The position numbers and the translations under genes were made by a program. A DNA stretch of 64,000 bases from Microbispora rosea subsp. aerata. Lineage in GTDB: Bacteria > Actinomycetota > Actinomycetes > Streptosporangiales > Streptosporangiaceae. The notes under the pieces were generated by a model. That model was given only the letters and a program-made list of their open reading frames with translations, was not told the origin of the DNA and ran no database searches. The stretch is taken from the NCBI RefSeq assembly GCF_014647835.1, contig NZ_BMPY01000013.1, positions 1 to 64,000 on the forward strand. The letters run 5' to 3'. Position 1 is the stretch's first letter. Every line of letters starts with the position of its first letter. This document shows positions 30,766 through 40,588 of this stretch, piece by piece.

Positions 30766-32073
30766 TCAGGGAGCGTCGTCGCCCTCGACCCGCATGACAC
30801 TGGCGACGGCGCGGACGATGTTCAGCTCGCGCAGGTCCTTGATCGTGCCCGACAGGGCGGCGTCGCTGGCCCGGTGGGTCACCAGCACGAGCTGGGCGTC
30901 GTCGCCCCGCCCCTCCTGCCGCACCGTCTGGATCGACACGTCGTGCCTGGCGAAGATCTCGGCCACCCGGGCGAGCACACCGGGCTTGTCCGCGACGTCC
31001 AGCGACACGTGGTAGCGGGTGATGCTGTCGCCCATCGGGTGGACCTTGAGGTCGGCGTACGTCGACTCCTCCGGCCCGCGGGTGCCGGCGAGGCGGTTGC
31101 GCGCCACGGCGACGATGTCGCCGAGCACCGCGCTGGCGGTCGGCGCGCCGCCCGCGCCCGCGCCGTAGAACATCAGCCGCCCGGCCGACTCGGCCTCCAC
31201 GAAGACGGCGTTGTACGCCTCGCGCACCCCGGCCAGGGGGTGCGTCCTGGGGATCATGGCGGGATGCACGCGGACGCCGATCGACCGGCCGTCGTCGGAG
31301 CGGGCGCAGATCGCCAGCAGCTTGATGACGTACCCCATGCCCTTGGCCGAGGCCACGTCGGCGGCGGTGATCTCCGTGATGCCCTCGCGGTGCACGTCGG
31401 CGGCGGTCACCCGGCTGTGGAAGGCGATGCCGGCCAGGATCGCCGCCTTGGCCGCGGCGTCGAAGCCCTCGACGTCGGCCGTCGGGTCGGCCTCGGCGTA
31501 CCCGAGCGCCTGGGCCTCCTCCAGGGCGTCGTTGAACGACGCGCCGGTGGAGTCCATCTTGTCCAGGATGTAGTTGGTGGTGCCGTTGACGATGCCGAGC
31601 ACGCGGCGCACCCGGTCGCCGGCGAGCGACTCGCGCAGCGGGCGCAGCAGCGGGATGGCCCCGGCGACGCTCGCCTCGAAGTAGAGGTCGGCGCCGTTCT
31701 CACGGGCGGCCCGGTGGATCGTCGCGCCGTCCTCGGCCAGCAGCGCCTTGTTGGCGCTCACCACGGACTTGCCGTGCGCCATCGCGGCGAGGATCAGCGA
31801 CCTTGCGGGCTCGATGCCGCCGATCACCTCGACGACGATGTCCACGTCGTCCCGGGTGACCAGGGACTCCGCGTCGGTGGTGAGCAGCGCGGGGTCCACG
31901 TCGGTGTCCCGCTTGCGCCCCAGCCTGCGTACGGCGACGCCGGCCAGCTCCAGCGGCGCGCCGACCCGCGCGGCCAGGTCGTCGGCCTGCTCGCGGAGCA
32001 GGCGCACGACCTGGGACCCCACGACACCGCAGCCCAGCAGCGCGATCCTGAGCGCCGGTTTGGCTTTACTCAC
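30766..32073 (-). CDS. hom: Homoserine dehydrogenase
   Basis: A 435-residue NAD(P)-dependent enzyme that reduces aspartate semialdehyde to homoserine, the branch point for threonine and methionine. It has the Rossmann motif ALLGCGVVGSQVV at the N-terminus, the catalytic domain with GIVNGTTNYIL and the substrate-site ADPTADVEG region, and a C-terminal ACT domain (about 350-435) for threonine feedback. The start is a GTG with GGAGGGG upstream, 42 bp after lysA. In relatives thrC follows directly; here a glycan cluster of ~7 kb intervenes. Confidence 0.96.
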   Translation of the reverse strand: MSKAKPALRIALLGCGVVGSQVVRLLREQADDLAARVGAPLELAGVAVRRLGRKRDTDVDPALLTTDAESLVTRDDVDIVVEVIGGIEPARSLILAAMAHGKSVVSANKALLAEDGATIHRAARENGADLYFEASVAGAIPLLRPLRESLAGDRVRRVLGIVNGTTNYILDKMDSTGASFNDALEEAQALGYAEADPTADVEGFDAAAKAAILAGIAFHSRVTAADVHREGITEITAADVASAKGMGYVIKLLAICARSDDGRSIGVRVHPAMIPRTHPLAGVREAYNAVFVEAESAGRLMFYGAGAGGAPTASAVLGDIVAVARNRLAGTRGPEESTYADLKVHPMGDSITRYHVSLDVADKPGVLARVAEIFARHDVSIQTVRQEGRGDDAQLVLVTHRASDAALSGTIKDLRELNIVRAVASVMRVEGDDAP

Positions 32074-32115
32074 AACCCCTCCTCGCTTCGCCGCCGGACT
32101 GCCCGGGACGGGCGC

Positions 32116-33522
32116 TCACAGCTGCCCCCTGAGCAGGTCGTCCTCGGTCTCTCTGCGGATGATGACCCGCGCCTGGCCGTTGGACACCGCGACGACGGCG
32201 GGCTTGGGCAGATAGTTGTAGTTGTTGGCCAGCGACCGGCAGTAGGCGCCGGTGCCGGCGACGGCGATCAGGTCGCCGGGGGCCAGGTCGCCCGGCAGAT
32301 ACAGGTCGCGCACGACCATGTCACCGCTCTCGCAGTGCTTGCCGACCAGGCGCGACAGCATCGGCGCCGCCTGGCTCACGCGGGAGGCGAGCACGGCCGT
32401 GTACTCGGCGCCGTACAGCGCGGTGCGGATGTTGTCGCTCATGCCGCCGTCCACGCTCACGTACGTGCGCAGGCCCTCCACGTCCTTGACCGTGCCGGCC
32501 TCGTACAGGGTCACGCCCGCCACGCCGGCGATCGAGCGGCCCGGCTCGACCGTGAGGCGCGGCACGGGCAGACCCGCCGTCTCGCACACCTTCGTGACGA
32601 TCTCCCGCAGGCTGTCCGCGATGACCTTGACGTCCACGGACTCGTCGCCCACGACGTACGGGATGCCGTATCCGCCGCCGAGGTCCAGCTCGGGGAGCAC
32701 GACGCCGTGCTCCTCCTTGATCTCGACCAGCAGCCGGGCCAGGCGGTTGGCCGCGACCTCGAAGCCTCCTGTGTCGGTGATCTGCGATCCGATGTGGGAG
32801 TGCAGGCCGACCAGTTCGAGCTGCGGCAGCGCGAGGATGCGCCGCACCGCCTCGGCGGCGGCGCCGCTGCCCAGCGACAGGCCGAACTTCTGGTCGTCGT
32901 GAGCGGTGGCGATGAACTCGTGGGTGTGCGCCTCGACGCCCACGGTCACCCGGATCATCACCTTCGGCCGCACGCCGTGCTTGTCGGCGAGGAAGCCGAG
33001 GCGGGCGATCTCCTCGTACGAGTCGATCACGATGTGGCCCACGCCGACCTGGACGGCCTTCTCCAGCTCGGCGAGCGACTTGTTGTTGCCGTGCATCGTG
33101 ATCCGCTCGGGCGGGAAGCCCACGCTGAGCGCCACGGCGAGCTCACCGGCGCTGCACACGTCGAGGCCGAGGCCCTCCTGGTCGATCCAGCGGGCGACCT
33201 CACGGCACAGGAACGCCTTGGCGGCGTAGTGCACCTCGCCGTCGTGGAAGGCCTGCCGGTATTCACGACAGCGTGACCGGAAGTCCTCCTCGTCGATGAC
33301 GTAAAGTGGCGTGCCGAACTCCTTGGCCAGGTCGCGCACGTCGATTCCGCCGATCGTGACGGCGCCGTCGGCCCGCCCGGACGTTCGCGGCCAGATGGCC
33401 GGTTCGAGCGCGTTGAGGTCGGCGGGGACGTGCGGCGGACGCTCCTCGGGCAGTCCGGCGGTCACGGCGACGATGCTTGAGGCGGCATGCAGGTCGCCTG
33501 CTGGGTGGGCGAATCGACTCAC
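32116..33522 (-). CDS. lysA: Diaminopimelate decarboxylase
   Basis: A 468-residue PLP enzyme of the alanine-racemase fold that makes L-lysine from meso-diaminopimelate. The PLP lysine lies in [10 protein letters not shown], with [16 protein letters not shown] and the CESGDM active-site motif from the partner subunit. The N-terminal ~45 residues before the barrel are less conserved. The start is a GTG at 33522. It is followed closely by hom. Confidence 0.96.
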   Translation of the reverse strand: MSRFAHPAGDLHAASSIVAVTAGLPEERPPHVPADLNALEPAIWPRTSGRADGAVTIGGIDVRDLAKEFGTPLYVIDEEDFRSRCREYRQAFHDGEVHYAAKAFLCREVARWIDQEGLGLDVCSAGELAVALSVGFPPERITMHGNNKSLAELEKAVQVGVGHIVIDSYEEIARLGFLADKHGVRPKVMIRVTVGVEAHTHEFIATAHDDQKFGLSLGSGAAAEAVRRILALPQLELVGLHSHIGSQITDTGGFEVAANRLARLLVEIKEEHGVVLPELDLGGGYGIPYVVGDESVDVKVIADSLREIVTKVCETAGLPVPRLTVEPGRSIAGVAGVTLYEAGTVKDVEGLRTYVSVDGGMSDNIRTALYGAEYTAVLASRVSQAAPMLSRLVGKHCESGDMVVRDLYLPGDLAPGDLIAVAGTGAYCRSLANNYNYLPKPAVVAVSNGQARVIIRRETEDDLLRGQL

Positions 33523-33650
33523 CCGAACGAGGCTAGCCGACCCGGCGATTCACTCGCGCCCGCTGTTCACCCTGCGAGACGGGCCGGGTGGAAGATATTC
33601 GGATCGGCAGGTCGTCGGCGACAGCACTTCCATCCGACTGGGGGTTTTGT

Positions 33651-34529
33651 TCAGATTTTGCCGGGCGGCTCGACGCCGAGGTCCGCGAGCCCTTCGGCGA
33701 GCACCCGGCGCACCGCCTCCCCCATCCGCACCCGGGCCGCGTGGACTTCCGACGGGGGCTCGTCTCCCTTGGGGATCGGCGACGCGTGCTCGACCGCGGT
33801 GTGATAAGCCTCGGCCAGCCGTTCGAGGTACGCCGCCCATCCCGGGTCGCGGCTCTCCCTCCTGCTCGGCAGTTCGGCCAGCACCCGCAGCACGTCCCGG
33901 TCGAACGGGCCGTCGAGAAGCTCGGACCGTGCCGCCGCACCGCCCGGCACGCCGAGGTCGCGCGCCCAGCGTCGCACGGCTCCCGCCCGCACGTACGCGT
34001 AGCGCACGGCGAACCCGGGGTTGTCCCAGGTGCGCGGGAAATCCGGCCACGGCCCCACCTTGCCGTCCCCGGGCTCGCCCGGCGTTATATCCCCGGGCTC
34101 CCCCGGCGGCCCGCCGTCGCCCACCCCGGCACGCACCCCGCGCGGCACCCGAGTCGCGCTCGCACCAGCCGTCGGCCCGCCGCCCGCCTCGTCACGCTCC
34201 CGGCCCGCTCCCCGCGGCGGTCGCCCGGCCTGTGTGGACGGCCCGGCGTCCCCGGCTCCTCGGGTTCCCGGGGCGCACATGCTCAGGATGTCGTCGACGA
34301 CGTCCCCCGGCGTGGCGATCTCGATGACGAGGAAGCCGTTCGGCTGGACGGTCACGCGCCGCACCCCGGGCAGCGCGCGCAGCCGTACGGCCAGCCGCTC
34401 CGCCGCCTCGGCCGCGGGCCGCGCCGTCCCGCGCAGCGCCGCCGTGGAGACGAACCGCGCCTCCCGCCGCCACGGTCCCCGCGGCAGGGGCGGCGCGCCG
34501 AGCACGTCGCGCAGCGCCTCCATGATCAT
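33651..34529 (-). CDS. nrtL: ArgS-related anticodon-binding protein NrtL
   Basis: A ~292-residue protein resembling arginyl-tRNA synthetase with its catalytic domain removed. Residues ~20-80 match the ArgS N-terminal domain (FVSTAALRGTARPAAEAAER, LPGVRRVTVQPNGFLVIEI). After a Gly/Pro-rich linker comes a DALR-type anticodon-binding domain (WDNPGFAVRYAYVRAGAVRR onward to the end). No HIGH or KMSKS-like motif is seen. It sits before lysA, where argS lies in mycobacteria. It may bind tRNA-Arg, but its role is unknown. Starts at 34574, 34529 or 34523 are all possible. Confidence 0.8.
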   Translation of the reverse strand: MIMEALRDVLGAPPLPRGPWRREARFVSTAALRGTARPAAEAAERLAVRLRALPGVRRVTVQPNGFLVIEIATPGDVVDDILSMCAPGTRGAGDAGPSTQAGRPPRGAGRERDEAGGGPTAGASATRVPRGVRAGVGDGGPPGEPGDITPGEPGDGKVGPWPDFPRTWDNPGFAVRYAYVRAGAVRRWARDLGVPGGAAARSELLDGPFDRDVLRVLAELPSRRESRDPGWAAYLERLAEAYHTAVEHASPIPKGDEPPSEVHAARVRMGEAVRRVLAEGLADLGVEPPGKI

Positions 34530-34852
34530 GCCGCGGCCGGACCGTCCCCGGACGCGACGGCCGGCGTGCGGCACCCGGGGATCGCGGCGGACGCCTCCCG
34601 CGAACGCGCGGGCGTGCGCTCGCCCGGCGCCGACGCCCGGGCCCGCGGCGTGCCGTACCGGGCCGCGACGGCACGCGCCCGGCGAGTGCGAGGCTTTCCG
34701 CGCTCCCGCAGCGGGTGGCGGCCGGCCGGGAGAGCTGTGGTGGTCATCACGGCCAATCTAGCCCGGCATGGATGCGCCTTGCCGACGGCGGTGGCGCTTC
34801 TCCTCGGCCGCCGTCTCCGGAGCAGAGCCGTGCCCGGCCGCGCCACGAGGGG

Positions 34853-36874
34853 TCAGAGCAGCGCCAGGGGTTCGGCAGGGACGTACCCCTCCAGGCGCGC
34901 CGAGCCGAGCAGCGAGCCCTCGGCCGATTCGCGGACGCAGACGTAGGAGTAGCGGTCGGCCGAGTAGACCCGCACCCCGTCCGTACGGCACTGCCGCATG
35001 AGGATCTCGCCCCACTCCTCGGAGACGTCGGCGAAGCCGAGGCCGGTGAGGGTCTGGCGGCGGGCCAGGACGGTGCCGCCCGCCACCTCGGGCAGGAAGC
35101 GATGCTCGGCCCCCGGCTGGCGCAGCAGCGTCGCGCCGGTCCCCGGCAGGTGGGCGTAGAACGACGCCTTCCCCAGCACCTCGGCGTCGGTGGAGGCGAA
35201 GTGGCGGACGAGGTCGGCCAGGTAGTGCTCGCCGTACAGGTCTCTGGGGTCGAGCACGGCCACGTAGTCGCCGTCGGCGAGCCTGACCGCGCGGTCGAGG
35301 GCGGCGCCCCGCGTGATCGGCTCCTGCGTGGCGCGGACCACGACGTCGAGGTCCGGGCACGCCTGGCGGACCGTCTTGTCCACCAGGCCCGCGTCCAGGC
35401 CGTCCGCGACGACCACGATCTGGCCGGGCCGCTCGACCTGCCGGGTCACCTGGGCGAGCAGGCGGTCGAGCTCGGCCGCGTCGGCGACGGCGCTGATCGC
35501 CGTGATCACGCCGCTGCCGCGTACGCTCGGCACGCCGAGGGTGTCGAGGATCGGGTCGAGCAGCGGGGTGACGCTGGTGCGGGCCCGCCAGGCGAGGTGG
35601 GCCTCCCGGTCCAGCCGCCCGGCGTCGCCCATGAGGATCTCGGCGGCGGCGAGGATCTCCTCGCCCTTGGCCCCGGCCCGCACCTGGAGCACCGGGGTGC
35701 CGCAGGCCGCGACCTCTCCTATCACCCTCGGCTCGGCGTCGGCGCCCGCGATCACCAGGGCCGGCCGCCGGTAGGCCGTCAGCACGTCGTCGTAGCTCGT
35801 CGCGTCGTCGCCCTGCCCGGCCAGCGGCTTCCAGTCCGCGCCCGCGGCCGGAGGGGTGACCGTGCCGAGGGTGACGATCTCCCCGGTCCTGCCGCCCTCC
35901 GCCGGGATGGGGTTGTGCACGCGGGGCTGGATCGCGTGCGGGAGCACGCCGACCCGGTCGTGGCGCAGCGCCGAGCGCCACTCGCGGGCCCGGGCCTCGG
36001 TGGTGGTCAGCACATACTCGAAGTGCTCCGCCGCCGGAACCGCCCGCGACACCGCGCCGCCGGAGTGCCAGAAGACCGTCTTGACACCTCGCTTGCGGCA
36101 GGCCGCCACCAGGTCGCGCAGCGCGCGCGTCTCCCCGGCCAGCGCCTCGAGCCAGCGCCCGCCGTTGCCCTGCCGGGGGCCGGGCCGTACGGACTCGACG
36201 AACAGCACGTGCGGCTGCTGCTGGTCGAGCATGGCCTCCCAGTTGTCCGGGCCGAAGTTGGTCACCAGCCGCCATTCGTACCGCAGCAGCGCCTCGGTCT
36301 GCCGGTCCACGATCGCCGCGACCGTCATGTACGGCCGGGCCGTCGGGCCCTTGGGGACCACGAAGAACTCGGCGAGCGGCGCGGAGACCTGCGGGTGTTT
36401 CGGCTCGGGCGCGGCGGGGGCCGCCTTCACCTCGGGGACCGCGGGGATCTCCGGCTTGAAGTCCGAGCGCTTGGGCGCGGGGGGCTTCTTGACCGGCGCC
36501 TTGAGCGTCCTGGCCACCGTGCCGGGGTTCTTGCTGTGGATCGCGGTGCCGAGCTTGCTCCAGCGGCTCTCCTGCAGCGAGGCGAGCTTCCAGTTGGCGA
36601 CGGCGGTCTGGTACTTCTGCTCCGCGAGCTGCTTGGCGAGCTGCGCTTTCTGCCGTTCGACCGTCTTCAGCCGCGCCTCGGCCTCGCGCATCTTGGTCAG
36701 GGCCTCGGCCTCCGAGCGCGCCACCTCCTCCAGCCGCCGCTGGTAGTCGTCGATCAGCCGGGCCAGCTCCGCCGCGCCGGACGCCTGCTCCACCGCCTCC
36801 GCCAGCGCCTGCCGCAGCGCCGCCGGGTCGCTCCACCCGGGCTGTACGGCTTCCGGCTCGCTTACCTCGCTCAT
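34853..36874 (-). CDS. Large glycosyltransferase-like protein with N-terminal coiled coil
   Basis: A 673-residue protein. Residues ~20-110 are a charged coiled coil. A Pro/Lys-rich linker leads to a middle domain of GT-B/CgeB look (NFGPDNWEAMLDQQQPHVLF, TVFWHSGGAV, ending with RVIGEVAACGTPVLQVRAGA), and the C-terminal ~200 residues are a degenerate GT-A-like domain (QIVVVADGLDAGLV, VLDPRDLYGEHYL in place of the DXD site). It may act in surface-glycan synthesis together with the 23-30 kb genes. Whether the C-terminal half is catalytic is doubtful. Confidence 0.7.
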   Translation of the reverse strand: MSEVSEPEAVQPGWSDPAALRQALAEAVEQASGAAELARLIDDYQRRLEEVARSEAEALTKMREAEARLKTVERQKAQLAKQLAEQKYQTAVANWKLASLQESRWSKLGTAIHSKNPGTVARTLKAPVKKPPAPKRSDFKPEIPAVPEVKAAPAAPEPKHPQVSAPLAEFFVVPKGPTARPYMTVAAIVDRQTEALLRYEWRLVTNFGPDNWEAMLDQQQPHVLFVESVRPGPRQGNGGRWLEALAGETRALRDLVAACRKRGVKTVFWHSGGAVSRAVPAAEHFEYVLTTTEARAREWRSALRHDRVGVLPHAIQPRVHNPIPAEGGRTGEIVTLGTVTPPAAGADWKPLAGQGDDATSYDDVLTAYRRPALVIAGADAEPRVIGEVAACGTPVLQVRAGAKGEEILAAAEILMGDAGRLDREAHLAWRARTSVTPLLDPILDTLGVPSVRGSGVITAISAVADAAELDRLLAQVTRQVERPGQIVVVADGLDAGLVDKTVRQACPDLDVVVRATQEPITRGAALDRAVRLADGDYVAVLDPRDLYGEHYLADLVRHFASTDAEVLGKASFYAHLPGTGATLLRQPGAEHRFLPEVAGGTVLARRQTLTGLGFADVSEEWGEILMRQCRTDGVRVYSADRYSYVCVRESAEGSLLGSARLEGYVPAEPLALL

Positions 36875-37207
36875 AGGGGGTGACTCCGCGGTAGACCTTC
36901 AGGACCAGAGTCACAATATTCGCAGAACACAACGCTCACTCTCAGCCGGAGCGACGACCTCGCCCGCCTCAGCGTTCCCCTCGCCCGGCGACCACCGCCC
37001 CAGCCGCCGTACGGCCGAATCCCCACGCGCCCTGCGACCGAACAGGTGACCCGCCTCATGCACGGAGGCTGCGGCCGATCCACCACGAGACCCGCGACCG
37101 AATCGCCACACACCCTGCGACCAGTTCACCACGAGACTTGCGACCAAATCGTCAGCGATCATGCGACCAACGCGTCACGAGAATGCCTCGTATGCCATCC
37201 TGATCTG
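36875..37207. repeat. Gap with degenerate ~23-bp repeats
   Basis: From about 37000 to 37175, at least six copies of a unit read on the minus strand as TCGGTCGCGGGTCTCGTGG recur at 22-24 bp steps, with one longer step. Copies are degenerate and out of phase, so they are not a coding repeat. The array ends a few tens of bp before the ATPase gene start and might bind a regulator. Confidence 0.7.
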
Positions 37208-38470
37208 GTGAAAAGCCCCTCGCAGACGCCGCTCGGCCGGGTGGTACCACGGCGTGCGGAAAGGCCGGCCGCGGACGCCCTGAGCGACACCCGCGTTGTG
37301 CTGATCAACGGAGCCCGCCAGTGCGGCAAGAGCACTCTTGTGCGCCTGCTCGCCAAGGAACGGACGGCAGAGTGGCGCAACCTGGACACCCCGGCCGTCC
37401 GCCAGGCGGCGCAGGAGGATCCCTCGGGCTTCGTGGCGTTCCCCGACCTGATGGTGATCGACGAGATTCAGCGCGTGCCCGAACTCATGCTGTCCATCAA
37501 GGAACAGGTGGACAGCGACCCCCGGCCGGGACGGTTCCTGCTCACCGGATCCGCGCGGGTGCTCGGGCTGCGGGCCCTGCCCGACGCGCTGCCGGGACGG
37601 ATGGAGACGATCGAGCTGTGGCCGTTCTCGCAAGGAGAGATCGACGACACCCCGGACAGGTTCGTCGACGCGATCTTCGCCGAGGGTGCGGACCTCCATC
37701 ACACGTCCTCGTTGTCGCGGGCCGACTACGCGGAACGAGTAGTCCGCGGAGGGTTTCCCGAGGCTGTGGCGCGGACGAACCCGCGCAGACGCGAGCGCTT
37801 CTTCGACTCGTACGTCGCCGATCTGATCGCACGGGACGTGAGCCAGTTGTCCGAGATCGAGCGAATGGCCGAGATGCGCGCCCTGGTGCGGTCGGTGGCC
37901 GCCCGGTCGGGACAGTTGCTCGTCGCCGCCGCGCTCGGATCGGACATCGGGTTGTCCGGCAGCACCGTCAACCGCTACCTGGGCCTGCTTGAAGAGGTCT
38001 TCCTGATCAAACGCATTCCCGCCTGGTCGCGCAACCTCAGCAACCGCGCGGTCGGCACGCCCAAGGTGGCCTTCGTCGACTCGGGCGTGGCCGCCAACCT
38101 GCTGGGCGCCGACGCCAGGAGCCTGGTGCGGCCCGAGGGGTGGTTCGGACCGTTGCTGGAGGGCTTCGTCCTCATGGAGCTCGCCCGCCAGCTCACCTGG
38201 TCGGACGAGCGCGTGGATCTCTTCCACTACCGGACGAAGGACAAGGTCGAGGTCGACGCGGTGCTGGAGAACCGACAGGGCCGCGTCGTCGGCATCGAGG
38301 TCAAGGCGTCCTCCACGGTCCGCGCCGACGACTTCCGCGGCCTGCGTCACCTCGCCGACCGCCTCGGCGACGACTTCGTGGCCGGTGTCGTGTTCTACAC
38401 CGGCGCGCAGACTCTTCCGTTCGGCCCGCGAATGCGCGCCATGCCGGTCGGCGCGCTGTGGCAGGTGTGA
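37208..38470 (+). CDS. AAA ATPase with DUF4143 domain
   Basis: A 420-residue protein from the GTG at 37208; the frame is open further upstream, but that part is translated repeat. An AAA_14 domain comes first, with Walker A INGARQCGKSTLVRL and Walker B LMVIDEIQRV, and SGAR-like LLTGSARVLGL as sensor. The C-terminal ~200 residues are DUF4143, with the nuclease-like DAVLENRQGRVVGIEVKAS. These stand-alone ATPases are common and patchy in bacteria; their role is not established. No cognate partner gene is adjacent. Confidence 0.85.
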   Translation: MKSPSQTPLGRVVPRRAERPAADALSDTRVVLINGARQCGKSTLVRLLAKERTAEWRNLDTPAVRQAAQEDPSGFVAFPDLMVIDEIQRVPELMLSIKEQVDSDPRPGRFLLTGSARVLGLRALPDALPGRMETIELWPFSQGEIDDTPDRFVDAIFAEGADLHHTSSLSRADYAERVVRGGFPEAVARTNPRRRERFFDSYVADLIARDVSQLSEIERMAEMRALVRSVAARSGQLLVAAALGSDIGLSGSTVNRYLGLLEEVFLIKRIPAWSRNLSNRAVGTPKVAFVDSGVAANLLGADARSLVRPEGWFGPLLEGFVLMELARQLTWSDERVDLFHYRTKDKVEVDAVLENRQGRVVGIEVKASSTVRADDFRGLRHLADRLGDDFVAGVVFYTGAQTLPFGPRMRAMPVGALWQV

Positions 38471-38617
38471 GGGCCGGTCCTGAAGCCCGGGGGCGGCGAG
38501 TGACGGCCTCGGCGGGCCCGATGTCACGTTGCTCACGCCGGCCGCCGCGGCGCCGACCCGGTCTCCCGGCCGGTCCGGGGTCCGTAGACTCGGCTGGGGT
38601 TCAAGGGAGGGCAAACC

Positions 38618-40306
38618 GTGCGCAAGGGTGAGTGGCCGCGTTTCATGGCCAGGCCGTACGTCTGCGGGGCCGTGGGGCCCTTCGATCAGGCCACGCTCGA
38701 CCTGCTGGCGCGGTCGGGGCCGGACGTGCAGGCCGTGCACACCGCCCCGGAGGCCGCGCTGCTCGCGTCGGCTCCTCTGACGCCGTACGCCACGGGAGCG
38801 CGGACGAGCGCGTACGCGTGGGGCGGCCGGCGGCCGGACACCGGGGGCGAGCCCCGGGCCAACGCGTGGCTGCGGGTCGCGGAGACGTACGAGACCCCGG
38901 GCCTGGTGGACGAGCCCGGCACGGTGAGCCTGCACACGGGTGGTCTCGGCCTGGTCGACGTCTACTACCTCCAGGACGGCGACGCGGTCTACTTCTCCTC
39001 GCTCATCGAGCCGCTCCTCGCGCTGGCCCGGCGGCCGTACGAGGTGAACTGGGAGGCGTGGGCGGCGATCCTCACGCTCACCTACCCGCTGCTGGAGGAC
39101 ACGCCGTACCGCCAGATCCGGCGCCTGCCCGGCGCGACCGCGCTGACCTGGTCGCGGCGCGAGCGCAGGCTGCGCGTCGACCGGCGGGCCCCGCGCTGGG
39201 TGCGGGAGGAGCCGGTGGACCGGGGCGTGACCGGCGGCGACCTGGTCGCGCTGCTGCACGACGCGCTCAAGCCGTACGAGCGGGTGCTCGTGCCGGTGAG
39301 CGGCGGCTACGACTCGCGGCTGCTGGCCAGCGTGGCGGTGGCCAGGAAGATGGACGTCGAGTCGTGGACCACCAGCCCCGACGACGGCCTGGACAACGAC
39401 ATCGACTTCGCCCGCTACATCACCCGTGAGCTGGGCGTCCCGCATCGGATCATGCCGCAGGACCCGGCCGCCTACCCCCGGGAGGCGCTGTGGGCGGCCC
39501 GGCGCCTGGAGTTCCTGACCAGCCACCACGCGTGGTACTCCCCCTTCGCCCGGGAGGTCCACCGCGCGGGCCGGGCGCTGGTGGACGGCCTGGCCGGCGG
39601 CCCGCTGATGAAGAACTTCCTGATCACGGCGGACGCCGTCGGCGCGGGGACCGGCGCGTCCCGCCGCGAGGCGCTGCTGAAGGCGCTGGCGACCGGCGAG
39701 GCGCACATCCCCGTGCTCGGCGAGGCCGCCGCCGCGTGGATGGACGACCGGGTCCGTGCGGTGTTCACCCGGGCGACCTCCATGCTGCACGGGCACCGGG
39801 CGGAGCTGCCGTTGAGCGTGCTGCACACCCGGACCGTGCGGGGCATCGCCCGGTCGCCCGTCAACCTCGTCGGTCCCGAGGCGACCCCGGTGTTCCCGTT
39901 CCTGCACCCGGAGTTCTTCGACGCCGCGCTGTCGGTGCCGGTCGCCCGCAAGGAGGGCGGGAAGTTCTACCGGGAGGTCCTGCGGGCCGCCAACCCCCGG
40001 GTGGCCGCACTGCCCTCGACCAACACCCCGCTGCTGCCGAACCGCCGGGTGCCGCTGCGTTCCAACGGGCCGATCGCCCGCGAGTGGAACCACCGCATGC
40101 TGGTCAAGGCCGCGCGGATCCCCGGGCTGATGTCGCCCCAGATGCTGGAGGTGATCGAGGGCGGCCCGGACGCGCTGACCGCCTTCGGGTCGTGGAACTC
40201 GCGGTTCTGGCTGCGCGCCCTGGTGGCGTTCGGGGCCTGGCTGACCGACTACGAGGACGTGCTGGGCGACCTCACTCCGCCCTGGCCCGCGCCGTCCGGC
40301 AGCTAG
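38618..40306 (+). CDS. Asparagine-synthetase-like protein without an intact glutaminase site
   Basis: A 562-residue protein from a GTG with GGGAGGG upstream. The C-terminal two thirds have the PP-loop ATP pyrophosphatase signature VPVSGGYDSRLLA, as in the synthetase domain of AsnB. The N-terminal ~200 residues keep a class II amidotransferase-like layout (VYYLQDGDAVYFSS) but the protein does not begin with Met-Cys, so glutamine hydrolysis by Cys2 is not possible. Such proteins amidate or ligate unknown substrates, often near polysaccharide genes. Its substrate is not evident. Confidence 0.8.
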   Translation: MRKGEWPRFMARPYVCGAVGPFDQATLDLLARSGPDVQAVHTAPEAALLASAPLTPYATGARTSAYAWGGRRPDTGGEPRANAWLRVAETYETPGLVDEPGTVSLHTGGLGLVDVYYLQDGDAVYFSSLIEPLLALARRPYEVNWEAWAAILTLTYPLLEDTPYRQIRRLPGATALTWSRRERRLRVDRRAPRWVREEPVDRGVTGGDLVALLHDALKPYERVLVPVSGGYDSRLLASVAVARKMDVESWTTSPDDGLDNDIDFARYITRELGVPHRIMPQDPAAYPREALWAARRLEFLTSHHAWYSPFAREVHRAGRALVDGLAGGPLMKNFLITADAVGAGTGASRREALLKALATGEAHIPVLGEAAAAWMDDRVRAVFTRATSMLHGHRAELPLSVLHTRTVRGIARSPVNLVGPEATPVFPFLHPEFFDAALSVPVARKEGGKFYREVLRAANPRVAALPSTNTPLLPNRRVPLRSNGPIAREWNHRMLVKAARIPGLMSPQMLEVIEGGPDALTAFGSWNSRFWLRALVAFGAWLTDYEDVLGDLTPPWPAPSGS

Positions 40307-40588
40307 ATCCGCACTGGGGCCAGGCCGGGCGGGTGGCCGGCCCGGCGCGTACGGGCGGATCACCTCGCCGGGTGACGACCACCGCGTGGGCGGCCGGCCC
40401 CGGCGCGTGCGGCGCCGACCTTCCTGCCGGGCGGCGACCACCGCGTGGGCGGCCCCGGTGCGTACGCGTGGATCTTCCCGCCGGGCGACGACCACCGGGC
40501 GGCCGGCCGTCGTCGCCCGGCTCCGGCACGGCCCGCGGCAGAGCGTCCGATCCGGCGCCTGTGCGACAGTCGCGGACGGGTGGCCTCG
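40307..40588. repeat. Gap with ~58-bp repeats between convergent genes
   Basis: Three imperfect copies of a ~58-bp unit lie at about 40325-40508, each with GGCCCCGGCGCGTACG-like and GCCGGGCGACGACCACC-like parts. No gene is seen. The array lies between the asparagine-synthetase-like gene and the convergent sodC. Confidence 0.75.

Noticed and set aside
37046-37207. Extended N-terminus of the AAA/DUF4143 protein
   Set aside because: This part is the 23-bp repeat array read as protein; the family normally begins shortly before the Walker A motif, so the GTG at 37208 is used.
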